The translations under genes were made by a program, and so were the position numbers. 64,000 bases of DNA from Burkholderiales bacterium (GTDB lineage Bacteria > Pseudomonadota > Gammaproteobacteria > Burkholderiales > Burkholderiaceae_C), in the NCBI GenBank assembly GCA_947453625.1, contig CANGHK010000017.1, positions 22,912 through 86,911 on the forward strand. The letters are read 5' to 3'. The notes beneath the pieces are model-generated. The model searched no databases. It saw only the letters and a list, made by a program, of their open reading frames with translations, and was not told the DNA's origin. The first letter of the stretch is position 1. Each line of letters opens with the position of its first letter. Shown piece after piece: positions 21,128 through 30,950 of the stretch.

Positions 21128-22609
21128 ATGAATCCAATGAACTGGCTGGTCGTCACCCCTGAAGCGCTGCTGCTGGTCATGGCCTGCGCCGTGGCGCTGG
21201 TCGACTTGTTCGTCACCGACACCAAGCGTCGCCCCACCTTCTGGCTGGCCCAGGCCAGCCTGGCCGCCGTGGCCGCCTTGCACTGGGTGTTCTACGACGG
21301 TGGCGCCACCGTCTACGGCATGCAGCGCATGATGGTCGGCGACCCGATGGGCCATCTGCTGGCCTTCTTCGCCACGCTGGCGGTGATGGTCACCATCGCC
21401 TACGCCCAGCCCTATATCGCCAGTCGCGACATGCTCAAGGGCGAGTTCTTCACGCTCGCGATGTTCGTGCTGCTGGGCATCTGCGTGATGTGCTCGGCCA
21501 ACAACTTCCTGGTCGTCTACCTCGGGCTGGAGTTGATGAGTCTGTCGCTGTACGCGCTGGTCGCGCTGCGCCGCGACCACGGCGTGTCCACCGAGGCGGC
21601 GATGAAGTACTTCGTGCTCGGCGCGCTGGCCTCGGGTTTCCTGCTCTATGGCCTGTCGATGATGTACGGCGCCACCCGCTCGCTGGAGATCAACGAGGTC
21701 TTCAACGCGATCTCGACCGGCCGCATCAACGGCACGGTGCTGACCTTCGGCGTCGTGTTCGTCGTCGCCGGCCTGGCCTTCAAGCTCGGCGTCGTGCCCT
21801 TCCACATGTGGGTGCCCGATGTCTACCAGGGCGCGCCCACGGCGGTCACGCTGCTGATCGGCGGCGCGCCCAAGCTGGCGGCGTTCGCCATCACGATCCG
21901 GCTGCTGGTCGAGGGCATGCTGGGCCTGGCGGTCGACTGGCAGCAGATGCTGATGGTGCTGGCGGTGGCGTCGCTGGTGATCGGCAACCTGGCGGCGATC
22001 GCGCAGACCAACCTGAAGCGCATGCTGGCCTATTCCACCATCTCGCAGATGGGCTTCATGCTGCTGGGCATGACGGCCGGCGTGGTCAGCGGCAACACGC
22101 TGTCGGCCGGCAATGCCTACAGCTCGGCGATGTTCTACGTCGTCAGCTATGTGATCACCACGCTGGGCACCTTCGGGCTGATCATGTTCCTGGCCCGCAC
22201 CGGCTTCGAGAGCGAGGAGATCAGCGACCTGGCCGGCCTGGCCAAGCGCGCCCCCTGGCTGGCCGGCATCATGACGCTGTTCATGTTCTCGCTTGCCGGT
22301 GTGCCGCCCATGGTCGGCTTCTACGCCAAGCTGGCCATCCTGCAGGCGCTGATCACCACCAACCTGACCGGCTACATCGTGCTGGCGGTGATTGCGGTGA
22401 TGCTGTCGCTGGTGGGCTCCTTCTACTACCTGCGGGTCGTCAAGGTGATGTATTTCGACCCACCCACCGACGCCTCGCGTCCGCTGCAAGGCGGCGGCGT
22501 CAGCGCGCTGCTGGCGGTCAACGGGCTCGCGGTGCTGGGTTTCGGCCTGCTGCCCGGTGGCTTGATGGCGATGTGCCGCGACGCCATCCTGCGCGCGCTG
22601 GCCACTTGA
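21128..22609 (+). CDS. nuoN: NADH-quinone oxidoreductase subunit N
   Basis: This 493-residue antiporter-like subunit ends the operon and pumps protons next to NuoK and NuoM. Motifs include YLGLELMSLSLYALVALRRD, KLGVVPFHMWVPDVYQGAPTAVTLLIGGAPKLAAF and YSTISQMGFMLLG. The chosen ATG at 21128 gives the family start MNPMNWLVVTPEALLLVM. A perfect 14-bp palindrome (CGATCGGCCGATCG, 22636-22649) stands in the short gap before the Nudix gene. Confidence 0.98.
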   Translation: MNPMNWLVVTPEALLLVMACAVALVDLFVTDTKRRPTFWLAQASLAAVAALHWVFYDGGATVYGMQRMMVGDPMGHLLAFFATLAVMVTIAYAQPYIASRDMLKGEFFTLAMFVLLGICVMCSANNFLVVYLGLELMSLSLYALVALRRDHGVSTEAAMKYFVLGALASGFLLYGLSMMYGATRSLEINEVFNAISTGRINGTVLTFGVVFVVAGLAFKLGVVPFHMWVPDVYQGAPTAVTLLIGGAPKLAAFAITIRLLVEGMLGLAVDWQQMLMVLAVASLVIGNLAAIAQTNLKRMLAYSTISQMGFMLLGMTAGVVSGNTLSAGNAYSSAMFYVVSYVITTLGTFGLIMFLARTGFESEEISDLAGLAKRAPWLAGIMTLFMFSLAGVPPMVGFYAKLAILQALITTNLTGYIVLAVIAVMLSLVGSFYYLRVVKVMYFDPPTDASRPLQGGGVSALLAVNGLAVLGFGLLPGGLMAMCRDAILRALAT

Positions 22610-22661
22610 TGGCGTCTGTCGCGCGCTGCCGGCCTCGATCGGCCGATCGCGACTGAAACCC

Positions 22662-23237
22662 ATGGCTGACGAGCACCTGATCGAGCGTCAGCTGGTGGGC
22701 CAGCAGGTCTACCGCGGCCATTTCCTGGACGTGCGGCGCGACACCATCACGCTGCCCGACGGCGCCACGGCGGCCCGCGAGTACATCGTGCACCCGGGGG
22801 CGGTGATGGTGGTGCCGCTGCTGGCCGATGGCCGCCTGGTGCTGGAGCGCCAGTTCCGCTACCCGCTGGGTCAGGTGATGCTGGAGTTTCCGGCGGGCAA
22901 GCTGGACGCCGCCGAGAGCGTGCTGGACTGCGCCCAGCGCGAACTGGCCGAGGAAACCGGCTACCGTGCGTCCGAATGGGCGCGCGCCTGCCGGGTGCAC
23001 AACGCTTGCGCCTATTCCACCGAAGGCATAGAGATCTGGTTCGCGCGCGGCCTGGTGGCCGGTGAACGCAGCCTCGACGCCGGCGAATTCCTCGACATCT
23101 GCCTGATGACCGAGGCAGAGCTCGACGCCTTGGCCGGTCGGGGTGAGCTGACCGACGTCAAGACCTTGATCGGCTTGCACTGGCTGCAGAAATGGCGGGC
23201 CGGCGCGTGGACACTGGACTGGGCCGCTGCACCCTGA
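22662..23237 (+). CDS. Nudix hydrolase, ADP-ribose pyrophosphatase-like
   Basis: This 191-residue protein has a complete Nudix box, GKLDAAESVLDCAQRELAEE followed by TGY (about residues 83-105), which binds the catalytic metal ions. The surrounding sequence (EFPAGKLD, HNACAYSTEGIEIWFARGL) is of the ADP-ribose/NDP-sugar pyrophosphatase type. It likely hydrolyses ADP-ribose or similar nucleotide diphosphates in the cytoplasm. It lies directly after nuoN on the same strand; some relatives have a DUF2818 gene in between, which is absent here. Confidence 0.92.
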   Translation: MADEHLIERQLVGQQVYRGHFLDVRRDTITLPDGATAAREYIVHPGAVMVVPLLADGRLVLERQFRYPLGQVMLEFPAGKLDAAESVLDCAQRELAEETGYRASEWARACRVHNACAYSTEGIEIWFARGLVAGERSLDAGEFLDICLMTEAELDALAGRGELTDVKTLIGLHWLQKWRAGAWTLDWAAAP

Positions 23238-23264
23238 ATCGCCGGCGCCGATAATGGCGCCACG

Positions 23265-23762
23265 ATGAAGGTCCTGAATCTCCGCTGCGCCCACGACCAC
23301 GCTTTCGAGGGCTGGTTCGCCTCCGAGCAGGACTTCCTGGCGCAGAACGAGGGTGGCGCGATCGCCTGCCCGATGTGCGGCAACGCGGTGATCGCCCGCC
23401 TGCCCAGCGCGCCCCGCCTCAACCTGTCGGGCGCGCGCGCGCCGCGCTCCGTCGAGCAAGCCGAGTCCGCGTCGGCACCTGGCAAGGTGGCGGTGGGGGG
23501 CACGCCCGAGGGTAGAGCGCAGCCGCCGGCCTTGGCCGAACTGCAGGCGCTCTGGCTCAAGACGGTGCAGCAGGTGATGGCCAATACCGAGGACGTCGGC
23601 GAGCGTTTCCCGGAAGAAGCGCGCCGCATCCACTACGGCGAAACCGGGCAGCGCGGCATCCGTGGCCAGGCCAGCGAGCGCCAGCGTGCCGAACTGGCCG
23701 ACGAGGGCATAGCGGTGATGGCACTGCCGATGCCGGCCGGCCTCAAGGGCCAGACGCACTGA
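23265..23762 (+). CDS. DUF1178 family protein
   Basis: A 165-residue cytoplasmic protein of unknown function. The N terminus is highly characteristic of DUF1178 (MKVLNLRCAHDHAFEGWFAS, then CPMCGNAVIARLPSAPRLN). The CPMC pair suggests a small zinc knuckle, although only one CxxC is present. The C-terminal half (EDVGERFPEEARRIHYGE, RGIRGQAS) is also conserved in the family. A GATAAT hexamer 11 bases before the start could be a promoter -10 box or the end of the preceding leader. Confidence 0.92.
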   Translation: MKVLNLRCAHDHAFEGWFASEQDFLAQNEGGAIACPMCGNAVIARLPSAPRLNLSGARAPRSVEQAESASAPGKVAVGGTPEGRAQPPALAELQALWLKTVQQVMANTEDVGERFPEEARRIHYGETGQRGIRGQASERQRAELADEGIAVMALPMPAGLKGQTH

Positions 23763-23768
23763 AGGCGC

Positions 23769-25178
23769 TCAGAGTACCCGTCCCGGGTTGAGCCGGCCCT
23801 GCGGGTCCAGCGCCTGCTTGATCGCCCGCATCAGGCCGAGCGCCACCGGCGATTTGCGTTCGGCCAGTTCGTCGCGCTTGAGCTGGCCGACGCCGTGTTC
23901 GGCCGAGAACGAGCCGCCGCAGGCCTGCACCGCGTCGTAGACCAGGCGGTTGATCGCCGGTTCATGCGTGGCCAGGAATTCACTTGTCTCCACGCCCGTC
24001 GGGCCTTGCACGTTGTAGTGCAGGTTGCCGTCGCCCAGGTGGCCGAAGTTGACGAGACGGATGCCTGGAAACGCGGCCTCCAGCGCGGCGTCCGTGCGCG
24101 CGCAGAAATCGGGGATCGCCGACACCGGCAGCGCGATGTCGTGCTTGACGTTCAGCCCCTCCTCGCTCTGCGCCAGCGGGATGGCCTCGCGCAAGTGCCA
24201 CAGCGCGGCCGATTGGGCCAGGCTGCCGGCCAGCGCCGTGTCGGCCACCACGCCCTGGTACAGCGCGGCCTCCAGCATCGCTTCGAAGCGGTTGCGTGCC
24301 GTGGCCTCGTCGTCGGCGCTGGCGTACTCCAGCAACACCGTCCACGGCGCAGGCGCCAGCGGCTGGGCCAACTGGCTGAAATGGCGCCGCACCAGCGACA
24401 GCGAGAACTGGTTCATCACCTCGAAGCCGGTCAGCCCGGCGCCCAACTGGGCTTGCGCCAGGCCGAGCAAGGCCAGGCATTGGGCCAGGCTGGCGCAACT
24501 GGCCAGCGCGGTGACGCTGGCCGCCGGCCGTGGGAACAGCTTGAGCGTGGCCGCGGTGATCACGCCCAGCGTGCCCTCGCTGCCGATGAACAGGTCGCGC
24601 AGGTCGTAACCGGTGTTGTCCTTGCGCAGGCCGGTCAGGCCGTCCCAGACCTCGCCGGCGGCGGTCACCACCTCCAGCCCCAGGCACAGGTCGCGCGCAT
24701 TGCCGAAGCGCAGCACCTGGGTGCCGCCGGCGTTGGTGGCCAGGTTGCCGCCAATCGTGCAACTGCCTTCGGCGGCCAGGCTGAGCGGAAACAGCAGGTC
24801 GGCGTCCGCCGCGGCCTGCTGCACCGCCTGCAGCACGCAGCCGGCCTCGACGGTCAAGGTCAGGTTGGCGCGGTCCACCGCCCGCACCCGGTTCATCCGG
24901 GCCAGGCTCAGCAGCACCTGGGTGCCACTGGCGTCGGGCACGCCGCCGCCCACCAGGCCGGTATTGCCGCCCTGGGGCACCAGGGTCGCGCCATGGCGGG
25001 CGCAGGCCTGCAGCACCTGGGCCACTTCGGCCGTGTTGCCGGGCCGCACCACTGCCAGCGCCTTGCCGCGCCAGCGCTTGCGCCAGTCCTGCTCCCAGGC
25101 GCTCAGGTCGCCCTCGGTCATCACCTGGTCCTGCCCCAGCAGATGACGCAGTTCGGTCAGCAGCGTGGCGGGGTTCAC
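23769..25178 (-). CDS. FAD-linked oxidase, D-2-hydroxyacid dehydrogenase type
   Basis: This 469-residue flavoprotein is of the GlcD/D-lactate and D-2-hydroxyglutarate dehydrogenase family. The FAD-binding PCMH domain has VPQGGNTGLVGGGVPDASG, CTIGGNLATNAGGTQVLRFG and GLRKDNTGYDLRDLFIGSEGTLGVI. The C-terminal catalytic domain has FGHLGDGNLHYNV and SAEHGVGQLKRDEL. It oxidises a 2-hydroxy acid to the 2-oxo acid. The chosen start is a GTG whose last bases overlap the stop of the upstream DUF2069 gene (GTGA), consistent with coupled translation. Longer in-frame extension upstream lacks family similarity. Confidence 0.9.
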   Translation of the reverse strand: MNPATLLTELRHLLGQDQVMTEGDLSAWEQDWRKRWRGKALAVVRPGNTAEVAQVLQACARHGATLVPQGGNTGLVGGGVPDASGTQVLLSLARMNRVRAVDRANLTLTVEAGCVLQAVQQAAADADLLFPLSLAAEGSCTIGGNLATNAGGTQVLRFGNARDLCLGLEVVTAAGEVWDGLTGLRKDNTGYDLRDLFIGSEGTLGVITAATLKLFPRPAASVTALASCASLAQCLALLGLAQAQLGAGLTGFEVMNQFSLSLVRRHFSQLAQPLAPAPWTVLLEYASADDEATARNRFEAMLEAALYQGVVADTALAGSLAQSAALWHLREAIPLAQSEEGLNVKHDIALPVSAIPDFCARTDAALEAAFPGIRLVNFGHLGDGNLHYNVQGPTGVETSEFLATHEPAINRLVYDAVQACGGSFSAEHGVGQLKRDELAERKSPVALGLMRAIKQALDPQGRLNPGRVL

Positions 25179-25630
25179 GCGGCGGGCTCGGGCATCGGCT
25201 TCGGGTGCTTGAGGCGCCAGCGCACGTTGGCCGCGCAGGCGGTGAACAGCACCAGGCACAACACCACCTCGGCCCAGGCCAGCGCCACGCCGATGCCGCC
25301 GGCCGCACCGGTTGGCAGGCCGGTGGCGCGCACGGCGCCCTCGGTGAAATACAGCCAGACCAGCAGGCTGACCCAGCGGTAGGTGTAGAGCCTGTGCCTG
25401 AGCAGGCCGGCCAGCGGGAACACCAGCGGCACGACCTTGAAGGCCAGCCATCGGCCGCCCGTCGGCGCCAGCCACAGCTCCCAGGCCAGCCCCAGCACGA
25501 TCAGCGCGAGCAAGGCGCCCACCGCCAGGGCCCGGGTGACTTGCACGAAACGATGGGGGGCGGCGACGACCGGCTGCGGCAAGGCCGGATTCAGTACAGA
25601 CGGGGAGGATTCGATCACGGGTGGCATCAT
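25175..25630 (-). CDS. DUF2069 family membrane protein
   Basis: This 151-residue protein has about four membrane helices and the family features LAWELWLAPTGGRWLAFKVVPLVFPLAGLLRHRLYTYRWVSLLVWLYFTEGAVRA. Function is unknown. It is translated leftward and shares a GTGA overlap with the FAD oxidase. Its ATG pair (25630/25627) faces the YihY start only six bases away, so each gene's promoter must lie inside the other's coding sequence or a later start is used. Confidence 0.88.
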   Translation of the reverse strand: MMPPVIESSPSVLNPALPQPVVAAPHRFVQVTRALAVGALLALIVLGLAWELWLAPTGGRWLAFKVVPLVFPLAGLLRHRLYTYRWVSLLVWLYFTEGAVRATGLPTGAAGGIGVALAWAEVVLCLVLFTACAANVRWRLKHPKPMPEPAA

Positions 25631-25636
25631 AGACGG

Positions 25637-26869
25637 ATGAGTCTGCCCCTTCCGGCCACCCGCCGATCGCGCCTGCGCCTGGCGCGCGTGTTCGTCGCGC
25701 TGCGTCAATGGCCCTGGTTCGACACCCTGCGCACGCTGAGGCTGCGCTTTCGTGAAGACCACCTGGCGCTGACCGCCAGCAGCCTGACCTTCACGACCCT
25801 GATCAGCCTGGTGCCGCTGGTCACGGTGATGTTGGCGCTGTTCACCGCATTTCCGATGTTTGCGCGCTTCCAGGTCGCGTTGCAGCAGTATTTTCTGCAA
25901 AGCCTGGTGCCCGACAACATCGCCAAGCCGGTGCTGCAGGCGCTGACCCAGTTTGCCGGCAAGGCCAGCAAACTGGGCAGCGTCGGCCTGATCGTGCTGG
26001 GGCTGACGGCGCTGGCGCTGATGTTCACGATAGACCGCACGCTCAACGCGATCTGGCGCGTGCCGCGGCCTCGGCCGCTGGCCCAGCGCGTGCTGGTGTA
26101 CTGGGCCGGGCTGACGCTGGGCCCGCTGCTGCTGGGCGCCAGCCTGTCGCTGACTTCCTATGCGGTGTCGGCGTCTAGCGGTCTGGTGTCCGGCCTGCCC
26201 GGGGGCTTGGGCTTGCTGCTGTGGGCAGTGGAGTTCGCGCTGCTGGCCGGCGGCATGGCGGCGCTGTTCCGCTATGTGCCCAACACCCATGTCCGGGGCG
26301 TGCATGCGGCCGCGGGCGGCGTCTTCGTCGCGGTCGGTTTCGAACTGGCCAAGCGCGGCCTGGCCTGGTATGTCAGTCTGGTGCCGACTTACTCGGTCAT
26401 CTACGGCGCCTTCGCCACGCTGCCCATCCTGCTGTTGTGGGTCTACCTGAGCTGGGTGATCGTGCTGCTGGGCGCGGTGATCGCCGCCTACGCGCCCAGC
26501 CTGGCGATGCGGGTGGTGCGCTTGCCCGACCGGCCCGGTGAGCGCTTCGCGCTGGCGCTGGCGCTGCTGCAGGCGCTCGACCAGTCGCGTGGCAGCGCGC
26601 AACCCGGCCTGAGTGCCGAGGCGCTGGCGGGCGCGCTGCGCGTCGATCCGCTGCAGGTGGAGCCCGTGCTCGACGACTTGCTGAGCCTGGGCTGGTGCGG
26701 CCGGCTCGACGAGGAGGGCGCCCAGCGCCATGTGCTGCTGATCAACCCGGCGCAGACCCCGGCCCAGCCGCTGATCGACTGCCTGCTGCTGCGCGATCAG
26801 CGCCGGACGCAGGCCTTTCGCCGCCGCGCCGGCGTGGTGGCGATGACCTTGGCCGAGTTGCTGGCCTGA
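25637..26869 (+). CDS. YihY family inner membrane protein
   Basis: This 410-residue protein was once annotated as RNase BN, a name now known to be wrong for this family. It has about six membrane helices in residues 30-290, with signature stretches LTASSLTFTTLISLVPLVTVMLALF, LNAIWRVPRPRPLAQRVLVYWAGLTLGPLLLG and VYLSWVIVLLGAVIAAY. A cytoplasmic winged-helix-like C-terminal region follows (ALAGALRVDPLQVEPVLDDLLSLGWCGRLDEEG). Function is uncertain. The start lies six bases from the divergent DUF2069 start. Confidence 0.9.
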   Translation: MSLPLPATRRSRLRLARVFVALRQWPWFDTLRTLRLRFREDHLALTASSLTFTTLISLVPLVTVMLALFTAFPMFARFQVALQQYFLQSLVPDNIAKPVLQALTQFAGKASKLGSVGLIVLGLTALALMFTIDRTLNAIWRVPRPRPLAQRVLVYWAGLTLGPLLLGASLSLTSYAVSASSGLVSGLPGGLGLLLWAVEFALLAGGMAALFRYVPNTHVRGVHAAAGGVFVAVGFELAKRGLAWYVSLVPTYSVIYGAFATLPILLLWVYLSWVIVLLGAVIAAYAPSLAMRVVRLPDRPGERFALALALLQALDQSRGSAQPGLSAEALAGALRVDPLQVEPVLDDLLSLGWCGRLDEEGAQRHVLLINPAQTPAQPLIDCLLLRDQRRTQAFRRRAGVVAMTLAELLA

Positions 26870-26933
26870 GGGTTGGGCCCGATGGCTGCAAGGGCAAGCC
26901 GCTCGCGCCGTCGCCCGGCGATAATCGGGCACA

Positions 26934-29900
26934 GTGAATTTGCCCGCCCCCCCGGCGCGGCCACCCCGGCCCGAATCCCCATCGCGCCCGCCTCGCCCAG
27001 AGCGCGGAGCGCGGCAAGACAGGCCGCCGCGTGTGGCCACGCCCATCCCCAGGATCACCTATCCCGAATCGCTGCCGGTCTCTGCCCGGCGCGAGGAGAT
27101 CGCGCGCGCGCTGACCGAGCACCAGGTGGTGATCGTCTGCGGCGAGACCGGTTCGGGCAAGACCACCCAGTTGCCCAAGATCGCGCTCGAGCTCGGCCGC
27201 GGCATAGGCGCCGGTGGGCGCGGGCTGATCGGCCACACCCAGCCGCGCCGGCTGGCGGCCACCAGCGTGGCCAAGCGCATCGCCGACGAGTTGCAGTCGC
27301 CGCTGGGCGAGGTGGTGGGCTACAAGGTTCGCTTCCAGGACCGCTTCCAGGCGGGGGCCAGCGTGAAGCTGATGACCGACGGCATCCTGCTGGCCGAGAC
27401 CCAGGGCGACCCCGACCTGCGCCAGTACGACACCATCATCATCGACGAGGCGCATGAGCGCAGTCTGAACATCGATTTCCTGCTCGGCTACCTGCGCCAA
27501 TTGCTGCCGCGCCGGCCCGACCTGAAGATCGTCGTCACCTCGGCCACGATAGACGCCGAGCGGTTTGCCAACCACTTTGCCGGACGCAACGGACCGGCGC
27601 CGGTGATCCAGGTCAGCGGGCGGCTGTTCCCGGTCGAGCAGCGCTGGCGGCCGTTCGAGGACAAGCGCGACTACGGCCTCGACGAAGCCATCGCCGACGC
27701 GGTGGACGAGCTCTGGCAGGGCGGGGCCAGCGGCGACATCCTGGTCTTCCTGCCGGGCGAGCGAGAGATCCGCGACGCCGCCGACCACCTGCGCCGGCAT
27801 CTCGCGCAACATGCCAACAACGCGCACCGCGGCGGCCCGCAGCCGCAGATCCTGCCGCTGTTCGCGCGCCTGTCGCAGGCCGAGCAGGAGGCGGTGTTCG
27901 AGACCGGCAACGGCCGGCGCATCGTGCTGGCCACCAACGTCGCCGAGACCTCGCTGACCGTGCCCGGCATCCGCTATGTGATCGACAGCGGGCTGGCGCG
28001 GATCAAGCGCTACAGCTACCGCACCAAGGTCGAGCAGTTGCAGGTCGAGGCGATCAGCCAGGCGGCGGCGAACCAGCGCGCCGGGCGCTGCGGGCGGGTG
28101 GCCAACGGCATCTGCATCCGCCTCTACGACGAGAAAGACTTCACCGGCCGGCCCAAGTTCACCGACCCGGAGATCCTGCGCAGCTCGCTGGCCGGTGTGA
28201 TCCTGCGCATGAAGAGCCTGCGCCTGGGCCAGGTCGAGGACTTCCCGTTCCTCGAAGCGCCGCGGCCGAAGGCGATCGCCGACGGCTACGACCTGCTGGG
28301 CGAACTGGGCGCGGTCGACGACAACAACGACCTGACGCCTATCGGCCAGGAGCTCAGCCGGCTGCCGCTGGACCCGCGGGTGGGCCGGATGATCCTGGCC
28401 GCGCGCGACCGCGAGGCGCTCAACGAGGTGCTGATCATCGCCAGCGCGCTGAGCGTGCAGGACGTGCGCGACCGGCCGAGCGAGGTGGCGCAGGCGGCCG
28501 ACGAGAAGCACAAGAAGTTCGACGACGAGAAGTCGGAGTTCATGGGCTACCTCAAGCTCTGGGCCTGGATCGAGGAGGGTCGGGGCATGCACGGCCATCC
28601 GGGCACGGCTGGGCCCCAGGGTACGGCCCCACGCATCGACAGCCATAAATTGAGCAACCGCCAGCAGGAGCAGCGCCTGCGCGACAGCTTCGTCAACCCG
28701 CGCCGGGTGCGCGAGTGGCGCGACATCTACGCCCAGTTGCACACCGTGGTGGCCGAGCAGGGCTGGCGGCTGAACGGCAGCGCGGCCACCTACGAGCAGA
28801 TCCACCTGGCGATGCTGGCCGGGTTGCTGGGCAACGTCGGCTGCAAGAGTGACGACGAGGACTGGTACCTGGGCGCGCGCGGCATCAAGTTCTGGCGCCA
28901 CCCCGGCGCCCACCTGAGCAAGAAGCCGGGCCGCTGGCTGATCACCGCCGAACTGGTGGAGACCACCCGGCTCTACGGCCGCGGCCTGGCCGGCATCGAG
29001 CCGCAGTGGATTCCCGGCGTGGCCGGCCACCTGCTCAAGCTGCAACTGCTGGAGCCGCATTGGGAGAAGAAGGCCGCCGAGGTGGTCGCGCTGCAGCGCG
29101 CCACGCTCTACGGCATCGTGGTCTACAACAACAAGCGGGTCAATTTCGGCAACATCGACCCCAAGGCCGCGCGCGAGATCTTCATCCGCAGCGCCCTGGT
29201 CGAGGACGACTGGGACAGCGCGCTGCCCTTTCTGTCGCACAACCGCAAGCTGCTGGCCCAGGTGCAGGAGCTCGAACACAAGAGCCGGCGCCAGGACGTG
29301 CTGGTCGACGACGAACTGATCTACGCCTTCTACGACCAGTTGCTGCCGTCCGATGTGCACTCGGGCGCGACGCTGGAGCGCTGGGTCAAGCACGAGAGCC
29401 GGGTCAACCCGAAGCTGCTGCAGCTGACGCGCGACGAGCTGATGCGCCACGAGGCCGCCGGCATCACCGGAGCCGCCTTCCCCAAGACGCTGCGCCTGGG
29501 CGGGGTCGACTGCGCGGTGAGCTACCTGCACGAGCCCGGTGACGCCCGGGACGGCGTCACGGTGACGGTGCCGATCTACGCGCTCAACCAGGTCAGCGAG
29601 GAGCGCTGCGAGTGGCTGGTGCCGGGCATGCTGGCGTCCAAGCTGACCGCCTTGCTCAAGAGCCTTCACCAGCGCCCGCGCACCAGGCTGGTGCCGCTGC
29701 CGGCCTATGTCGAGGAGTTCATCGCCGGCCACGACTTCGCGCAGGGCGCGTTGATGGACGTGCTGCTGAAGGCGGTGCGCGAGCGGACCCAGATCGCTGT
29801 GCAGCGCAATGACTTCAAGCTCGACATGCTGCAAGCCCATTTGTTCATGAACTTTCGGATCGTCGACGAGCATGGCCGCCAGCTCGGCATGGGCCGCAAC

Positions 29901-30950
29901 CTGGCCACGCTGAAGGCCGAGCTGGGCGGTCAGGCAAGGTCGGCTTTCCAGGCGCTGGCGGCCTTGAAGCTGGGCAGCGCGGTGTCGACGGCGCCCGCCG
30001 CCTCGGCTGCTCCGGTGCTTGCCCCCGCCGCGCCGGCAAGCGGCGGCGCGCGCCGGGTCGAAAAAGCGGTCGCCGCGCCACCGATCGCGCCGCCCGCGGC
30101 GCCGATCCGCCACACCGCCTGGACCTTCGGCGAGTTGCCCGAGCTGATGGAGATCCACAAGGCCGGCCAGGTGTTGATCGGCTTTCCGGCACTGATCGAC
30201 AAGGGCACGCATGTCGAGATCGAGGTCTTCGACGAACCCGAGGGCGCTGCCGCCAAGCACCGCGCGGGCTTGAGCCGGCTGCTGGCGCTGGCCCTCAAGG
30301 AGCCGCTGAAGTACCTCGAAAAGAACATCCCCGACCTGGTCAGGATGGCCACCGCCTACATGCCCTTGGGCAGTGCCGACGAGTTGCGTTCCCAGATCAT
30401 CGAGCTGGCGCTGGACCGGGCTTTTCTGGCCGACCCCTTGCCCACCGACGAGGCGTCGTTCACCCGCCGCCTGGCCGAGGGCCGCAGCCGGCTCAACCTG
30501 ATCGCCCAGGACGTGGCGCGGCTGGCCGCGGCCATCCTGGCCGACTACGCTGCCGCCCAGCGCAAGCTCAAGGACAGCCGGCCGCCCAAGGAGGTGGCCG
30601 ACGACATCGCCGCCCAGTTGCAGCGGCTGATGCCCAAGCACTTCCTGCTGCAGGCGCCGTACGCGGCACTGCAGCATTACCCGCGCTACCTCAAGGCCAT
30701 CGTGATGCGGCTGGACAAGCAGCGCGAAGACCCGCTGCGCGACGGCCAGCGCCTGGCCGAACTGCGGCCGCTGCAGCAGGGCTTTGTGCGCCGCCTGGCC
30801 GAGCGCAAGGGCGTGGCCGATACCAGGCTGGACGAGTTCCGCTGGCTGCTGGAGGAACTGCGCGTCAGTTTCTTCGCCCAGTCGCTGCGCACGCCGCAGC
30901 CCGTCAGCGCCAAGCGCCTGGAAAAAGCCTGGCAGCAACTGTCGAGCTGA
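26934..30950 (+). CDS. hrpA: ATP-dependent RNA helicase HrpA
   Basis: This 1338-residue DEAH-box helicase is close to the usual HrpA length. After a disordered Pro/Arg-rich N terminus of about 45 residues come Walker A GETGSGKTTQLPK, TQPRRLAA, DEAH in IIIDEAHERSLN, the SAT motif (VTSATIDAERF) and motif VI QRAGRCGR. A long C-terminal DUF3418 region ends the protein. In E. coli HrpA acts on stalled ribosomes and fimbrial mRNA. The GTG start at 26934 follows a GATAAT hexamer by eight bases, which suggests an almost leaderless mRNA or an unrelated sequence. The stop shares one base with the next start. Confidence 0.96.
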   Translation: MNLPAPPARPPRPESPSRPPRPERGARQDRPPRVATPIPRITYPESLPVSARREEIARALTEHQVVIVCGETGSGKTTQLPKIALELGRGIGAGGRGLIGHTQPRRLAATSVAKRIADELQSPLGEVVGYKVRFQDRFQAGASVKLMTDGILLAETQGDPDLRQYDTIIIDEAHERSLNIDFLLGYLRQLLPRRPDLKIVVTSATIDAERFANHFAGRNGPAPVIQVSGRLFPVEQRWRPFEDKRDYGLDEAIADAVDELWQGGASGDILVFLPGEREIRDAADHLRRHLAQHANNAHRGGPQPQILPLFARLSQAEQEAVFETGNGRRIVLATNVAETSLTVPGIRYVIDSGLARIKRYSYRTKVEQLQVEAISQAAANQRAGRCGRVANGICIRLYDEKDFTGRPKFTDPEILRSSLAGVILRMKSLRLGQVEDFPFLEAPRPKAIADGYDLLGELGAVDDNNDLTPIGQELSRLPLDPRVGRMILAARDREALNEVLIIASALSVQDVRDRPSEVAQAADEKHKKFDDEKSEFMGYLKLWAWIEEGRGMHGHPGTAGPQGTAPRIDSHKLSNRQQEQRLRDSFVNPRRVREWRDIYAQLHTVVAEQGWRLNGSAATYEQIHLAMLAGLLGNVGCKSDDEDWYLGARGIKFWRHPGAHLSKKPGRWLITAELVETTRLYGRGLAGIEPQWIPGVAGHLLKLQLLEPHWEKKAAEVVALQRATLYGIVVYNNKRVNFGNIDPKAAREIFIRSALVEDDWDSALPFLSHNRKLLAQVQELEHKSRRQDVLVDDELIYAFYDQLLPSDVHSGATLERWVKHESRVNPKLLQLTRDELMRHEAAGITGAAFPKTLRLGGVDCAVSYLHEPGDARDGVTVTVPIYALNQVSEERCEWLVPGMLASKLTALLKSLHQRPRTRLVPLPAYVEEFIAGHDFAQGALMDVLLKAVRERTQIAVQRNDFKLDMLQAHLFMNFRIVDEHGRQLGMGRNLATLKAELGGQARSAFQALAALKLGSAVSTAPAASAAPVLAPAAPASGGARRVEKAVAAPPIAPPAAPIRHTAWTFGELPELMEIHKAGQVLIGFPALIDKGTHVEIEVFDEPEGAAAKHRAGLSRLLALALKEPLKYLEKNIPDLVRMATAYMPLGSADELRSQIIELALDRAFLADPLPTDEASFTRRLAEGRSRLNLIAQDVARLAAAILADYAAAQRKLKDSRPPKEVADDIAAQLQRLMPKHFLLQAPYAALQHYPRYLKAIVMRLDKQREDPLRDGQRLAELRPLQQGFVRRLAERKGVADTRLDEFRWLLEELRVSFFAQSLRTPQPVSAKRLEKAWQQLSS

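Noticed and set aside
25175..27058. Long leftward frame covering YihY
   Set aside because: Only the last 151 codons (DUF2069) look like protein; the rest is the complement of yihY.
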